In this document: piece by piece, positions 41,394-50,287 of the stretch
How the letters are laid out: each line of letters starts with the position of its first letter
Numbering within the stretch: position 1 is the first letter of the stretch
Notes under the pieces: generated by a model
The model's database searches: none
The model's input: only the letters and a program-made list of their open reading frames with translations
Told to the model about the DNA's origin: nothing
Made by a program: the position numbers and the translations under genes
Assembly (NCBI GenBank): GCA_035628645.1
Contig: DASPJL010000082.1
Coordinates: 1 to 50,322 of the forward strand
DNA: 50,322 nucleotides
Reading direction: 5' to 3'
Origin: DASPJL01 sp035628645
GTDB taxonomy: Bacteria > Bacteroidota > Bacteroidia > Cytophagales > Cyclobacteriaceae

Positions 41394-43505
41394 ATGAAAA
41401 TATTAAATTCAAGAACACTAACATCAGTACTTTTAACTTCTATTCTTCTCCTGTTGATAAATTTTTCAGGCGAAGCGCAAATTCGGACTAAGAGTAATAA
41501 GCCCGCAACTTCAAGTAGCAAGCAACCCGCCCCTGCACCTAAAGGATTAAAAAAGGTGGATGCAGAACCCGAAAAAGAAGATGATTTTTATAAAATTGTT
41601 TCAATTCCGGTTCCTGAAGATGTTATTTTAGAAGTCGGGGGAATTACCAATTTGCCGGGAGGAGGTCTTGGTATTTGCACTAGGAGAGGGGAAGTTTGGA
41701 TCATTTCAAATCCCAGTGCTAACGGGACAAATAATCCTGTTTTTAAACGTTTTGCTTCCGGATTGCATGAACCTTTGGGGATTGCTTTTAAGGATGGAGA
41801 TATTTACGTTACCCAACGAAGTGAACTGACAAGATTAAGAGATAAAGACGGAGATGGTGTAGCAGATTCTTACGATAAAGTTTATTCCTGGCCATTGTCA
41901 GGAAATTATCACGAATATTCTTATGGTCCATTGTTTCTTCCCAATGGAAACATGTTAGTGACTTTAAATGTGGGTTGGAGCAATAGTTTGGGACACGGAA
42001 CCAGTCTTGTGCCCTGGCGGGGATGGATGCTGGAAATAACTCCTGACGGAAAAATGGCGCCTATTGCAGCAGGAATGCGTTCACCGGCGGGTTATGGAAT
42101 GAACAGCGAAGGTGATGTTTTTTATACAGAAAACCAGGGTGATTGGGTAGGTTCGGGAAGGATCTCACACGTGGAAAAAGGAGACTTTTTAGGAAATGCG
42201 GAAAGCCTTAACTGGAGTGGATTGCCTGATTCTCCGCTTAAGATTAAGCAATCTGATGTGCCAAATACAGGCGAGCCGTTATATGACGTAGCTCAAAAAT
42301 TTACTGCTTTAAAAGCGCCTGCGGTCTGGCTTCCGCATGGAATCCTGGGAATTTCTACCTCCGGAATTTTAACTGACAATACCAACGGAAAATTCGGCCC
42401 TTTTGAAGGTCAGATGTTTGTGGGCGATCAGGGACATAGCAATATGGCAAGAGTAGATCTGGAAAAAGTAAAAGGAGAATATCAGGGGGTGGTTTTTCCA
42501 TTCAGGCAAGGCTTTTCCTCTGGGATTTTAAGAATGGTTTGGGGAAATGATGCTTCGATGTTTGTCGGTATGACGAGCAGAGGATGGTCATCCATAGGAA
42601 AGGAATTGTTTAGTCTGCAAAGGGTAGTATGGACAGGAAAAATGCCGTTTGAAATGAAAACCATAAACGCCACTCCCGATGGTTTTGAAATAGAGTTTAC
42701 TGAACCTGTGAATAAAAGTTCGGCTTCTGATCCTGCTTCATATAAGATCAAAGGCTTTAATTATAAATACCATTCTGATTATGGCAGTCCGGTAATAAAC
42801 AATAAGGATTGTCCTGTCTTGGGCATAGTTGTTTCCGAAGATGGCTTAAAAGCAAGATTAGCGGTGGACGGATTGAGGTTAGGATATATTCATGAGATAA
42901 CCGCAGAAGGGGTAGTTTCAACAGAGGGTAAAAAATTATTGCACAACGTAGGATATTACACATTGAATAATTTGCCTGAAGGGGAGAAGTTGAAAATTGC
43001 AAAATCTTCTGTCCATAATCACACCATTATGGCCGGGTCCAAGCCAGCTCTTAAAAATAATAAAGAGAAAAAAACTTCTACATCAAAGACAACAGGAAAA
43101 AGAATCGTAGTAAAGCCTGCAGGATGGGGCGATGTGGATTATACCATAAATATGGGAACAAAACCAGGTCTCAAATTCAATCCTGAACAATTCCAGGTGA
43201 GGGTAGGAAGCAAAGTGAAGGTTGTTTTTAATAACAATGATGACATGCTTCACAACTTTGTGATAGTACTGCCAGGTACTGCAATTGAAGTGGGAGAAAT
43301 GGCAATGAAACTAGGACTTGAAGGTCAGGAAAAAAATTATATTCCCGAAACGGACAAGGTCTTATACTACACCAATTTGCTTCAACCAAATAGCTCGGAA
43401 ACCATTTATTTTACGGCTCCTGAAAAACCAGGGGATTATGTTTATGAATGTTCTGTTCCGGGACATTTTTATTCTATGCAGGGGACTATGAAAGTAGTGA
43501 AGTAA
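41394..43505 (+). CDS. Secreted sorbosone-dehydrogenase-like propeller fused to a cupredoxin
   Basis: 703 residues. A signal peptide is followed by a low-complexity Ser/Pro/Lys stretch and a beta-propeller like soluble glucose/sorbosone dehydrogenases (about 70-400, with LPGGGLGICTRRGEVWIIS, GLHEPLGIAFKDGDIYVTQ, DKDGDGVADS). The last 110 residues are a plastocyanin/azurin-type cupredoxin whose copper ligands are His in DDMLHNF, then Cys, His and Met in YECSVPGHFYSMQGTM. The fusion could pass electrons from sugar oxidation straight to the copper site. The quinone cofactor residues are not certain. It is coupled to the DUF1080 gene. Confidence 0.87.
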   Translation: MKILNSRTLTSVLLTSILLLLINFSGEAQIRTKSNKPATSSSKQPAPAPKGLKKVDAEPEKEDDFYKIVSIPVPEDVILEVGGITNLPGGGLGICTRRGEVWIISNPSANGTNNPVFKRFASGLHEPLGIAFKDGDIYVTQRSELTRLRDKDGDGVADSYDKVYSWPLSGNYHEYSYGPLFLPNGNMLVTLNVGWSNSLGHGTSLVPWRGWMLEITPDGKMAPIAAGMRSPAGYGMNSEGDVFYTENQGDWVGSGRISHVEKGDFLGNAESLNWSGLPDSPLKIKQSDVPNTGEPLYDVAQKFTALKAPAVWLPHGILGISTSGILTDNTNGKFGPFEGQMFVGDQGHSNMARVDLEKVKGEYQGVVFPFRQGFSSGILRMVWGNDASMFVGMTSRGWSSIGKELFSLQRVVWTGKMPFEMKTINATPDGFEIEFTEPVNKSSASDPASYKIKGFNYKYHSDYGSPVINNKDCPVLGIVVSEDGLKARLAVDGLRLGYIHEITAEGVVSTEGKKLLHNVGYYTLNNLPEGEKLKIAKSSVHNHTIMAGSKPALKNNKEKKTSTSKTTGKRIVVKPAGWGDVDYTINMGTKPGLKFNPEQFQVRVGSKVKVVFNNNDDMLHNFVIVLPGTAIEVGEMAMKLGLEGQEKNYIPETDKVLYYTNLLQPNSSETIYFTAPEKPGDYVYECSVPGHFYSMQGTMKVVK

Positions 43506-43556
43506 CGTTACTTTTGAGGATGATATTCGTGCAAGTAAAGAAATAAAAACTTAATA

Positions 43557-44000
43557 ATGGTTGATATTACTACAGAGATCCTCATCTTAGCTCCAATAGA
43601 AAAAGTTGCAGCTTATGCTGCTGATCCGGATAATGCTCCGGAGTGGTACGTCAATATTAAATCAGTAAGTTGGGAAACTTCCAAACCCTTGAAAGTTGGT
43701 TCTCGAATAGCTTTTATTGCCCATTTTCTGGGAAAACAACTTTCTTACACCTATGAAGTTATTGAGCTATCGGAAAAGAAGATGACGATGCGGACAGCCC
43801 AGGGACCTTTTCCAATGGAGACTTCTTATTTCTGGGAGAAAATTAACGATAATACCACCATGATGACTTTACGAAACAGTGGACAACCATCGGGATTCTC
43901 GAAACTGTTTGCACCGTTTATGTCTATTATGATGAAAAAAGCAAATCAAAAGGATCTAAAACACATAAAGGCTATTCTTGAAAGTAATGAAGGTAAATAG
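43557..44000 (+). CDS. SRPBCC family protein
   Basis: 147 residues, helix-grip fold that binds small hydrophobic ligands. Marks are the first strand ITTEILILAPIEKVAAYAADPD with EWYVNIKSVSWE, MTMRTAQGPFPMET, and the C-terminal long helix FMSIMMKKANQKDLKHIKAILES. It is on the same strand as the dehydrogenase gene, 51 bases downstream, so it may be the last gene of that operon. Ligand unknown. Confidence 0.88.
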   Translation: MVDITTEILILAPIEKVAAYAADPDNAPEWYVNIKSVSWETSKPLKVGSRIAFIAHFLGKQLSYTYEVIELSEKKMTMRTAQGPFPMETSYFWEKINDNTTMMTLRNSGQPSGFSKLFAPFMSIMMKKANQKDLKHIKAILESNEGK

Positions 44001-44035
44001 TTTTTTTTAGATATCTTCTGAGAACACACTCGTCT

Positions 44036-45547
44036 TTAAATCTTCTCGATTCTTTTTACTACCACCCTATTTCCTATCCAAATTTTTATTATGTATATGC
44101 CTTTTGGAGTATCATGGAAATCAATTTCCATCTTCTTGCTGATTTGACTGGGACTAAATCTTTTTGTTTTTAAAATCTTTCCCGTTAAATCCATAGCGGT
44201 TACCACCATTCCTCCTAAGTTCAAAGCGCTGAGTTTTAAGAAAAATGATTGCGAGGAGGGGTTTGGATAAATTTGGATTTCATCCGCCAATTCGTCTTCA
44301 GTTCCCGAGGGAATAAAAGTCGAACTTAGGTTTGAAATACATCCATTGATTTCAACCGATAAACTATAACCCGCATTAAGATCCGTAATCTTGATCTGCT
44401 TGCTATTTGCATTGATCTCTTTATTGTTTGAGAACCAGTGGTAATTTTCTGCTTCCACCGAACTCTCCAAAATGTCGGTTCCGTCAAAAAGGATAAGCGG
44501 CGTTTCTGGCTTTGATTGACCGCAATCTTTAGGTTTTACAGTTAAAAGAACTTCATCAAAATTACTTCCCAGTTTATCGTCTTTTGCAATCACAAGAAAT
44601 TTATAATTTCCTGCCACCAAATTAGAGAGCTTCACGGAGGAGGAATAAACATTGTTCATGGTTAATCCCGGCCCGCTTAATTTTTTCCATATGTAAGCGC
44701 TTATTTTTCCATCAACGTCAGTGGCCGTTGCAGTAAAAGTAATAGAATCGAGAGGAAGCTGGATGGTTTGATCCTTTCCGCCATCAACAGTGGGAAATTT
44801 GTTGGCAAGAGGAACGGGAGCGCCTTTCTTCTGACTCAGCAGCCAATCCCACATTCTTTGATCTTTATAGGTTCTGGTCCAGGCATCATGGCCCTTAGCC
44901 TTGTAAATAGTAATATACGGACTACCTCCGCACGACCTTATGGTATCTACCATTTGGATACTTCTTTCCACGGGAACCCTATCATCCTCAGCATTATGAA
45001 AAACCCATATGGGAACGTTGGTATAATTACAAGGATTCCAAAATTCTCCTTGTCCACAAATTGGAACAATAGCTGCCACCTGTTTACTAAAATCACCGCC
45101 ATAGAACCAGGTTCCTGACCCACCCATGCTTAAGCCTGTTACATAAATCCTGTCCGGATCTACTTTATAGGATGTTTTGGCAAATTCAATAAAATCGTTG
45201 ATGGTTGGGGTAATATAGTACCATTCTCTCGGCGCCTGCGGAGTTAATAAAACAAAGGGAAAGTCCTTATCCTCATATTCTACCATTCTTGGCGCTCCCT
45301 GGGCAAGTACTTTACCTAATTCCGAAGTTCCGTTGCCAAGTTCTCCCAATCCATGAAGAAAGATAACCAGAGGGAAATTGCCTGAAGTTTTTGTTGCGTA
45401 ATCGGCAGGTAAATATTCAAAAAAGCCAAGCGGCGCAGAAGTAGTTCCTAGAGGTTTAGGATTATTTCTTTCAGAAGGGGATTGGGCATTAGAATCGGTG
45501 TAAATGGATAAAAATAAAATGCAGAAGAGATAACAGGAGATTTTCAT
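44036..45547 (-). CDS. T9SS-exported alpha/beta-hydrolase (esterase-like)
   Basis: 503 residues with a signal peptide beginning at MKISCYLFCILFLSIY. A longer frame open from 45643 reads into the palindromic repeat, so the start is set at 45547. The hydrolase domain (about 20-260) has PLVIFLHGLGELGNG, the nucleophile in GLSMGGSGTW, the Asp in AEDDRVP and the His in KGHDAWTR. It resembles polyhydroxybutyrate depolymerase or feruloyl-esterase-type enzymes. A PKD/Ig-like beta domain follows (about 270-350), and the C-terminus is a T9SS sorting domain (EIQIYPNPSSQSF). The natural ester is not shown by sequence. Confidence 0.88.
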   Translation of the reverse strand: MKISCYLFCILFLSIYTDSNAQSPSERNNPKPLGTTSAPLGFFEYLPADYATKTSGNFPLVIFLHGLGELGNGTSELGKVLAQGAPRMVEYEDKDFPFVLLTPQAPREWYYITPTINDFIEFAKTSYKVDPDRIYVTGLSMGGSGTWFYGGDFSKQVAAIVPICGQGEFWNPCNYTNVPIWVFHNAEDDRVPVERSIQMVDTIRSCGGSPYITIYKAKGHDAWTRTYKDQRMWDWLLSQKKGAPVPLANKFPTVDGGKDQTIQLPLDSITFTATATDVDGKISAYIWKKLSGPGLTMNNVYSSSVKLSNLVAGNYKFLVIAKDDKLGSNFDEVLLTVKPKDCGQSKPETPLILFDGTDILESSVEAENYHWFSNNKEINANSKQIKITDLNAGYSLSVEINGCISNLSSTFIPSGTEDELADEIQIYPNPSSQSFFLKLSALNLGGMVVTAMDLTGKILKTKRFSPSQISKKMEIDFHDTPKGIYIIKIWIGNRVVVKRIEKI

Positions 45548-45617
45548 AGCTTTTTGATACTCTCCTAAAAAACGGAAACATGATCTTTTGGGTTTGAAGG
45601 AAAGTGAGGGAAGGAAA

Positions 45618-45706
45618 TTAACCACGGAGAATAGGAGGTCCACACGGAGAATATAGAGAAAAAACTCTATGATCTCTGTGCAAATCTCTATGAACCCTGT
45701 GGTTAA
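45618..45706. repeat. Long imperfect palindrome
   Basis: TTAACCACGGAG at the left and CCCTGTGGTTAA at the right, with inner arms CACACGGAGAATATAGAG and CTCTATGATCTCTGTG around a six-A loop. The unit is 89 bases and could fold into one hairpin. Related CACAGAG-type repeats are known to recur in many genomes. The function is unknown. Confidence 0.7.
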
Positions 45707-45719
45707 ATAACAGCTAAAA

Positions 45720-47441
45720 TCATTTCATTGCCTCTTCTACAGACCTAAGCTCTTCATTTTTATAGAAACCATTGATCAAAAAAGCAATCCCTAATACTGA
45801 CAAACATCCGATTACATTATACCAAAGATAACTTAGCTTAAATACCTCATATTCTATTAAAAAATGTATGGTTGTCACAATGATCTGAGCAATCAGTGCG
45901 GCATAAAATACAGCTGATCCTTTTATTGTCTTAAAGTAGAATGCTATAAGGAAAATGCCCAATATGGTTCCATAAAACAATGACCCCAAGATGTTTACTG
46001 CTTCAATGAGGTTTCCTAAACGGGAAGCGAATTCTGCAAATAATATAGCGAAAACTCCCCAGAATAAAGTAGACCATTTTGAAACAGATACATAATGGGC
46101 GTCCGTACCATCCTTTTTAAGAATTCTTTTATATATATCTACCACAGTGGTAGAAGACAAAGAATTGTAAGCGGAAGCAGCAGATGACATAGACGCTGCA
46201 AAGATCATAGCCAGCAAAACGCCGACGGTGCCTATAGGTAGATAATCAATGATGAAATTGATAAACATATAATCCGTGTCCTTGGGTACAGAGGGGTTGT
46301 TCTTCTTTACTATTTCAATAGCCTGGCTTCGGATGTGCTCTGAATCATCTTGTATTGCTCTCAGGTTTTGTTCGATTTCTTTGGTCTCGCTTCCGTTATT
46401 CTTTCCTGCTACATATAAATCCAACAGCTCCTTCTTTTCCCGGAAAGTAGTGTTGTATTCCTTTTCCAGTTCTTTGAATTCATCAGCATACGGAGAGGCA
46501 TATATTTTTTCTTTTTCTACTTTATTAAAATAAATCGGAGGCTGTGAAAACTGATAAAATATAAATACCATTACCCCGATAAAAAGTATCAAAAACTGCA
46601 TTGGGATTTTAAGTAATCCATTGAATAAAAGCCCTAAACGGCTTTGATATATCGATTGACCAGCAAGATATCTTCCCACTTGCGACTGGTCCGTGCCAAA
46701 GTAAGACAACTGAAGAAAAAATCCTCCGATCAATCCGGCCCAGATGTTATACCTGTTCTCAAGGTCAAAATCGAAAGTAATGGCATTAAGTTTTCCCATC
46801 GTTCCTGCCACATCTACTGCATTGGCAAAGGAAACATTATCAGGAAGTTTATAAATGACCATACAAGAAGCCACAAATAAACCCAGGAAGACAATACTCA
46901 TCTGTAACTTATGGGTTTGACTCACGGCCATAGTGCCTCCTGAAACGGTATAAACAATCACTATCCCACCGATAAGGATATTGGTAAGGGTCAGGTTCCA
47001 TCCTAAAATGGTGGAAAAAATAATAGAAGGAGCAAGTAAAGACAACCCTGTGGAAACGCTTCTCTGTAGAAGAAATAAAAAGGAAGCAAGGCTTCTTGTT
47101 TTCAGGTCAAATCGTTTTTCAAGGAACTCATAAGCCGTATAGACCTTTAATTTTTGGTAGAAAGGAACGGCTGTAATACACAGAACCACCATAGCAAGCG
47201 GCAATCCCAGGTAAAATTGAACGAACCGCATTCCATCAGAAAAACCTTGCCCCGGTGTGGATAGAAAAGTGATGGCGCTGGCTTGTGTTGCCATTACGGA
47301 CAATCCAATGGTGAACCATGGGATCGTTGTGTTACCTACAAAATAACCGTGTAAATCCTTTTTACCCCTGCCTTTCCAGATTCCAAAAAGAACAATGGCA
47401 AAAAGCGTGAAAATCAATACAATCCAATCTGGCTGACTCAT
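45720..47441 (-). CDS. Sodium:solute symporter (SSS family)
   Basis: 573 residues with about 13 membrane helices; imports sugars, amino acids or similar with sodium. Visible marks are the first helices (PDWIVLIFTLFAIVLFGIWKG), the conserved GQGFSDGMRF region in helix 2-3, GGFFLQLSYFGTDQSQVGRYL, and the central ASMSSAASAYNSLSST segment of the sodium site. A hydrophilic loop of about 100 residues (about 300-400, EKEKIYASPYADEF) is typical of some members. The start overlaps the stop of a 42-residue membrane ORF upstream. Substrate unknown; the operon context with PIG-L suggests amino sugars, which is weak. Confidence 0.92.
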   Translation of the reverse strand: MSQPDWIVLIFTLFAIVLFGIWKGRGKKDLHGYFVGNTTIPWFTIGLSVMATQASAITFLSTPGQGFSDGMRFVQFYLGLPLAMVVLCITAVPFYQKLKVYTAYEFLEKRFDLKTRSLASFLFLLQRSVSTGLSLLAPSIIFSTILGWNLTLTNILIGGIVIVYTVSGGTMAVSQTHKLQMSIVFLGLFVASCMVIYKLPDNVSFANAVDVAGTMGKLNAITFDFDLENRYNIWAGLIGGFFLQLSYFGTDQSQVGRYLAGQSIYQSRLGLLFNGLLKIPMQFLILFIGVMVFIFYQFSQPPIYFNKVEKEKIYASPYADEFKELEKEYNTTFREKKELLDLYVAGKNNGSETKEIEQNLRAIQDDSEHIRSQAIEIVKKNNPSVPKDTDYMFINFIIDYLPIGTVGVLLAMIFAASMSSAASAYNSLSSTTVVDIYKRILKKDGTDAHYVSVSKWSTLFWGVFAILFAEFASRLGNLIEAVNILGSLFYGTILGIFLIAFYFKTIKGSAVFYAALIAQIIVTTIHFLIEYEVFKLSYLWYNVIGCLSVLGIAFLINGFYKNEELRSVEEAMK

Positions 47442-47566
47442 GAATAGGAAATGGTAAAGAAGTAAAGAAATAAGATATAAAAAATTAAGGAACCTATAAC
47501 CAGCCAGTACATACCTTTCCAGGATTTAAAAAAAGGAGGCTTTTCTTCGATTTTATTATTATCCAT
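47438..47566 (-). CDS. Small membrane protein, putative symporter partner
   Basis: 42 residues, one membrane helix (about 19-41, MYWLVIGSLIFYILFLYFF) after a charged N-terminus (MDNNKIEEKPPFFKSWKG). Its stop codon overlaps the ATG of the symporter (ATGA). Small single- or double-span subunits precede SSS transporters in other bacteria (DUF485 with ActP, DUF4212), so a partner role is reasonable but inferred. No family match can be claimed. Confidence 0.65.
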   Translation of the reverse strand: MDNNKIEEKPPFFKSWKGMYWLVIGSLIFYILFLYFFTISYS

Positions 47567-47580
47567 TAGATTTTAAATAA

Positions 47581-47641
47581 AAGATGTAGACATAAGATAG
47601 AAGACACAAGATGTTATGAGTAGTTAGTCTTTAGTCTTGTC
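47581..47641. repeat. Heptamer-period microrepeat upstream of the symporter genes
   Basis: AAGATGT, AGACAT, AAGATAG, AAGACAC and AAGATGT follow one another, then TTAGTCT and TTAGTCT. The purine-rich and pyrimidine-rich parts are partly complementary. Confidence 0.6.
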
Positions 47642-47663
47642 ATATTTGAGATTTAACTTAAGA

Positions 47664-50141
47664 TTAAAACTTCTCTGTTGCTGCCGATTTGATCTCTTTG
47701 TTGTGAGAAATTAAATTGCCGAAAATCCTTATTGCTCCGGGAACGCCTTGAGGCAACTGCCTGAACCATGAATAGGAGGTATAGATATAGGAGCCTTTTC
47801 CATATTCAGCAACAAGAATACCTCCTTCAAGGGCTTTTTCGTCCGGGTCATGTGAAGATATTAATGGTACGTAATTTTTGTCCCATTTACCTGGAAAGTA
47901 CAGCCCTCTTTCCTGAACCCAACCTTCAAAATCTTTTAAAGTTATTTTATTGGGGAAATTCAACAATTGATGGTCTGCATTCAAAATTTTTACCGGGCTG
48001 TTTTCATTGGTAATTCTATCACGGGAAAGCTCTAATGGATAAGGAGCTGGATTGTCAACCAATAAACGGTGGCTGGTATTGTATTGAACTACAAGCTTTC
48101 CTCCCTGATGTACGTAAGCCATTAAGTTATGATGATTGGTCTTTAAGCTTTCATTGGTATTATACCCTCTGATACCTACAATGATGGCATCAAATTTCGC
48201 CAGTTCAGCGATCGAGCTTAATTGCTCATCGGTAAGCGTTGTGATAGTATAACCAGATTGTTTTAGAATGGAAGGAATGTCATCTCCTGCTCCTTCAATA
48301 TACCCAATGTTTTTTCCCGCAATTGCCAAATCCACTTTGACTAGCCTGGCTGAAGCGTCGGGAAGCAGGACCTGAACCGGAATATGTTCATAATCTATAA
48401 CTACCCTGCTTTTTGATGTCGTTTTATTACCAATTTTCACCAAGGCCTTTACTTCACCAGAAGCAGCTTTTTCATCTGGAATAAGTTGGAAGGTAAAATT
48501 TATATTGTTGTTTCCCCTGAATTCAAAAGGAACAGTTTTCGGTGTTACATTCCATCCCTGAGGGACCTCCAGCGACAGTTCTCCTTTAGTATCGGTTTGT
48601 GCGTTTAAAGCCACCTGAATGGTTTTTCCCTGGGCATTAGGAAAAATATACACTTTGTCATCCATTTTAGCTGTTACCAAAGGCAATACTTCCACCGTTC
48701 TGTACTTTTCTCCTTCTACCGGATCTGTCCATTTATACATAATAGGGCTTTCCAGTTTGAAAACCTGCCCGTCAATTTCTATTTCAAATTGAGTGGCAAA
48801 AGGAGCCTTATTGTCCGGGGTGCCTATTAATTCCTGATTTTGCACAGTGTACAATCCTTCGGAATAAGGATTTTTTAGCCAGTATTTTTCAGAATATTCT
48901 TTACTTTGCGATACATCAAATCTTGATTTGATGGTCAATTCCTGTCCGTTCAATAAAGATTTAGAAACCAACGTATCCTCTTTTCCTTGCTGATATAGTA
49001 TTTTTTTTAAAGTGATCGGATAAGACGAACGATTCAAAATAAGCATTGTAAGATCAAGGGTTCCACCGGGAAAAGTTTGAAAGGAACTGGCTGTTGTTTC
49101 GTAATAAAAACCCGCACAAGACAATATAACCTTCAACAGCTCCTTAGATTTTTCTTTCTTCCAAAACTCATCCTCTATATTTTGTAGAGCCTTATTCGCT
49201 TTTATCAAAAGCGGAAGAGAGGCGGAGGGATCTGTGCTTTTAAAATTTTGTATTGCCTGGGTTATGAGCCTGGAGAATTCTTCAGCACCTTTTACTCTTT
49301 TCCAGGATAAGTCAATGTTTTCAAAAAGTGCATTGTCCGGCTTTTCGCCGATTATATAAGCAAGGTAATCATTTTTGCTTGCCCTTGTTTTCGGTACCCC
49401 AAATCCCTGGCTTTTATGCATTGTCCGGCTTTCTGCTGCTATTTCCGTATAAGATTTCCCTAATAGTGGATTATAGGTGCCGATGTCTACGGGTAGTCCT
49501 TTTTCTTGTCGCCAGGCATTCCAGTAAAGGGTTTTAGGCTGCCAGGTTGATACCCATTTCAACTGTTCAGGAAATTTTTTTGGATCAGCGGCGGCATTAA
49601 ATGCTTCTTCAGCAAGAATGGCTGAAGCGGTATGGTGTCCATGCCCTCCTTCTCCTGTGCTGGGAAACCGCGTGACTATTATATCCGGACGTGTTTTTCG
49701 TATGGTCCATACTACATCACTCAGTATTTGATCTTTACCCCAAATTTTTAATGCTTCTTCAGGATTTTTTGAATAGCCAAAATCATTGGCTCTGGAGAAA
49801 TATTGATCGGCGCCATCTATTCTTCTGGCAGCAAGCAATTCCTGTGTTCTGATTACTCCCAGCTGCTCTCTTATTTCCTTGCCGATTAGATTTTGTCCTC
49901 CATCTCCTCGAGTTAATGATAGGTAGGAAGTTTTTAATAATTTTTCGTTTGCAAAATAGGCCAGTAAGCTTGTGTTTTCGTCATCAGGATGGGCTGCTAT
50001 GTAGAGCACAGAACCTACAGTGTTTAACTTTTTTAAAGCAAGCTCAATTTCACTTGAAGTTAAGGTTTGTATGGGTTGAGCTTTAAGGGAAAATAATGAA
50101 AGTGTAAATAAAAAAAATAAGCTTATCCTGATCCTATGCAT
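47664..50141 (-). CDS. Secreted PIG-L/LmbE-type deacetylase with C-terminal beta domains
   Basis: 825 residues with a signal peptide (LFFLFTLSLFSLKAQ). The PIG-L zinc deacetylase domain (about 40-240) has AAHPDDEN at 50-57 (His51, Asp53, Asp54) and the histidine pair in GHGHHTAS. Family members remove acetyl from GlcNAc-type substrates. The remaining 580 residues are beta-rich (about 480-580 with the pattern of an NPCBM-like or alpha-galactosidase-linked domain) and a class-I-glutamine-amidotransferase-like end region (FDAIIVGIRGYNTNE), as in ThuA-like proteins. No T9SS tail is seen. It is upstream of the symporter on the same strand and may share its transcript. Confidence 0.9.
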   Translation of the reverse strand: MHRIRISLFFLFTLSLFSLKAQPIQTLTSSEIELALKKLNTVGSVLYIAAHPDDENTSLLAYFANEKLLKTSYLSLTRGDGGQNLIGKEIREQLGVIRTQELLAARRIDGADQYFSRANDFGYSKNPEEALKIWGKDQILSDVVWTIRKTRPDIIVTRFPSTGEGGHGHHTASAILAEEAFNAAADPKKFPEQLKWVSTWQPKTLYWNAWRQEKGLPVDIGTYNPLLGKSYTEIAAESRTMHKSQGFGVPKTRASKNDYLAYIIGEKPDNALFENIDLSWKRVKGAEEFSRLITQAIQNFKSTDPSASLPLLIKANKALQNIEDEFWKKEKSKELLKVILSCAGFYYETTASSFQTFPGGTLDLTMLILNRSSYPITLKKILYQQGKEDTLVSKSLLNGQELTIKSRFDVSQSKEYSEKYWLKNPYSEGLYTVQNQELIGTPDNKAPFATQFEIEIDGQVFKLESPIMYKWTDPVEGEKYRTVEVLPLVTAKMDDKVYIFPNAQGKTIQVALNAQTDTKGELSLEVPQGWNVTPKTVPFEFRGNNNINFTFQLIPDEKAASGEVKALVKIGNKTTSKSRVVIDYEHIPVQVLLPDASARLVKVDLAIAGKNIGYIEGAGDDIPSILKQSGYTITTLTDEQLSSIAELAKFDAIIVGIRGYNTNESLKTNHHNLMAYVHQGGKLVVQYNTSHRLLVDNPAPYPLELSRDRITNENSPVKILNADHQLLNFPNKITLKDFEGWVQERGLYFPGKWDKNYVPLISSHDPDEKALEGGILVAEYGKGSYIYTSYSWFRQLPQGVPGAIRIFGNLISHNKEIKSAATEKF

Positions 50142-50237
50142 TTTTTGAGTTTTTGGGGCCTAATATAAGACTAATTACAGTAAACGCCTAAGAAACCAAA
50201 GTATTGAATAGTGTACTATTTTTTTAATGACCACACA

Positions 50238-50266
50238 AAAAAAGAGCAAGTTTCCCTGCTCTTTTT
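50238..50266 (-). terminator. Terminator of the gene beyond the right edge
   Basis: AAAAAAGAGCA / TGCTCTTTTTT stem with an eight-base loop, followed by T-rich sequence on the minus strand. Confidence 0.75.
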
Positions 50267-50287
50267 TAAAGTTATTTTGAATCTCAA

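Noticed and set aside
45548..45643. Upstream extension of the esterase gene
   Set aside because: It reads into the palindromic repeat and would bury the signal peptide; the start at 45547 is better.
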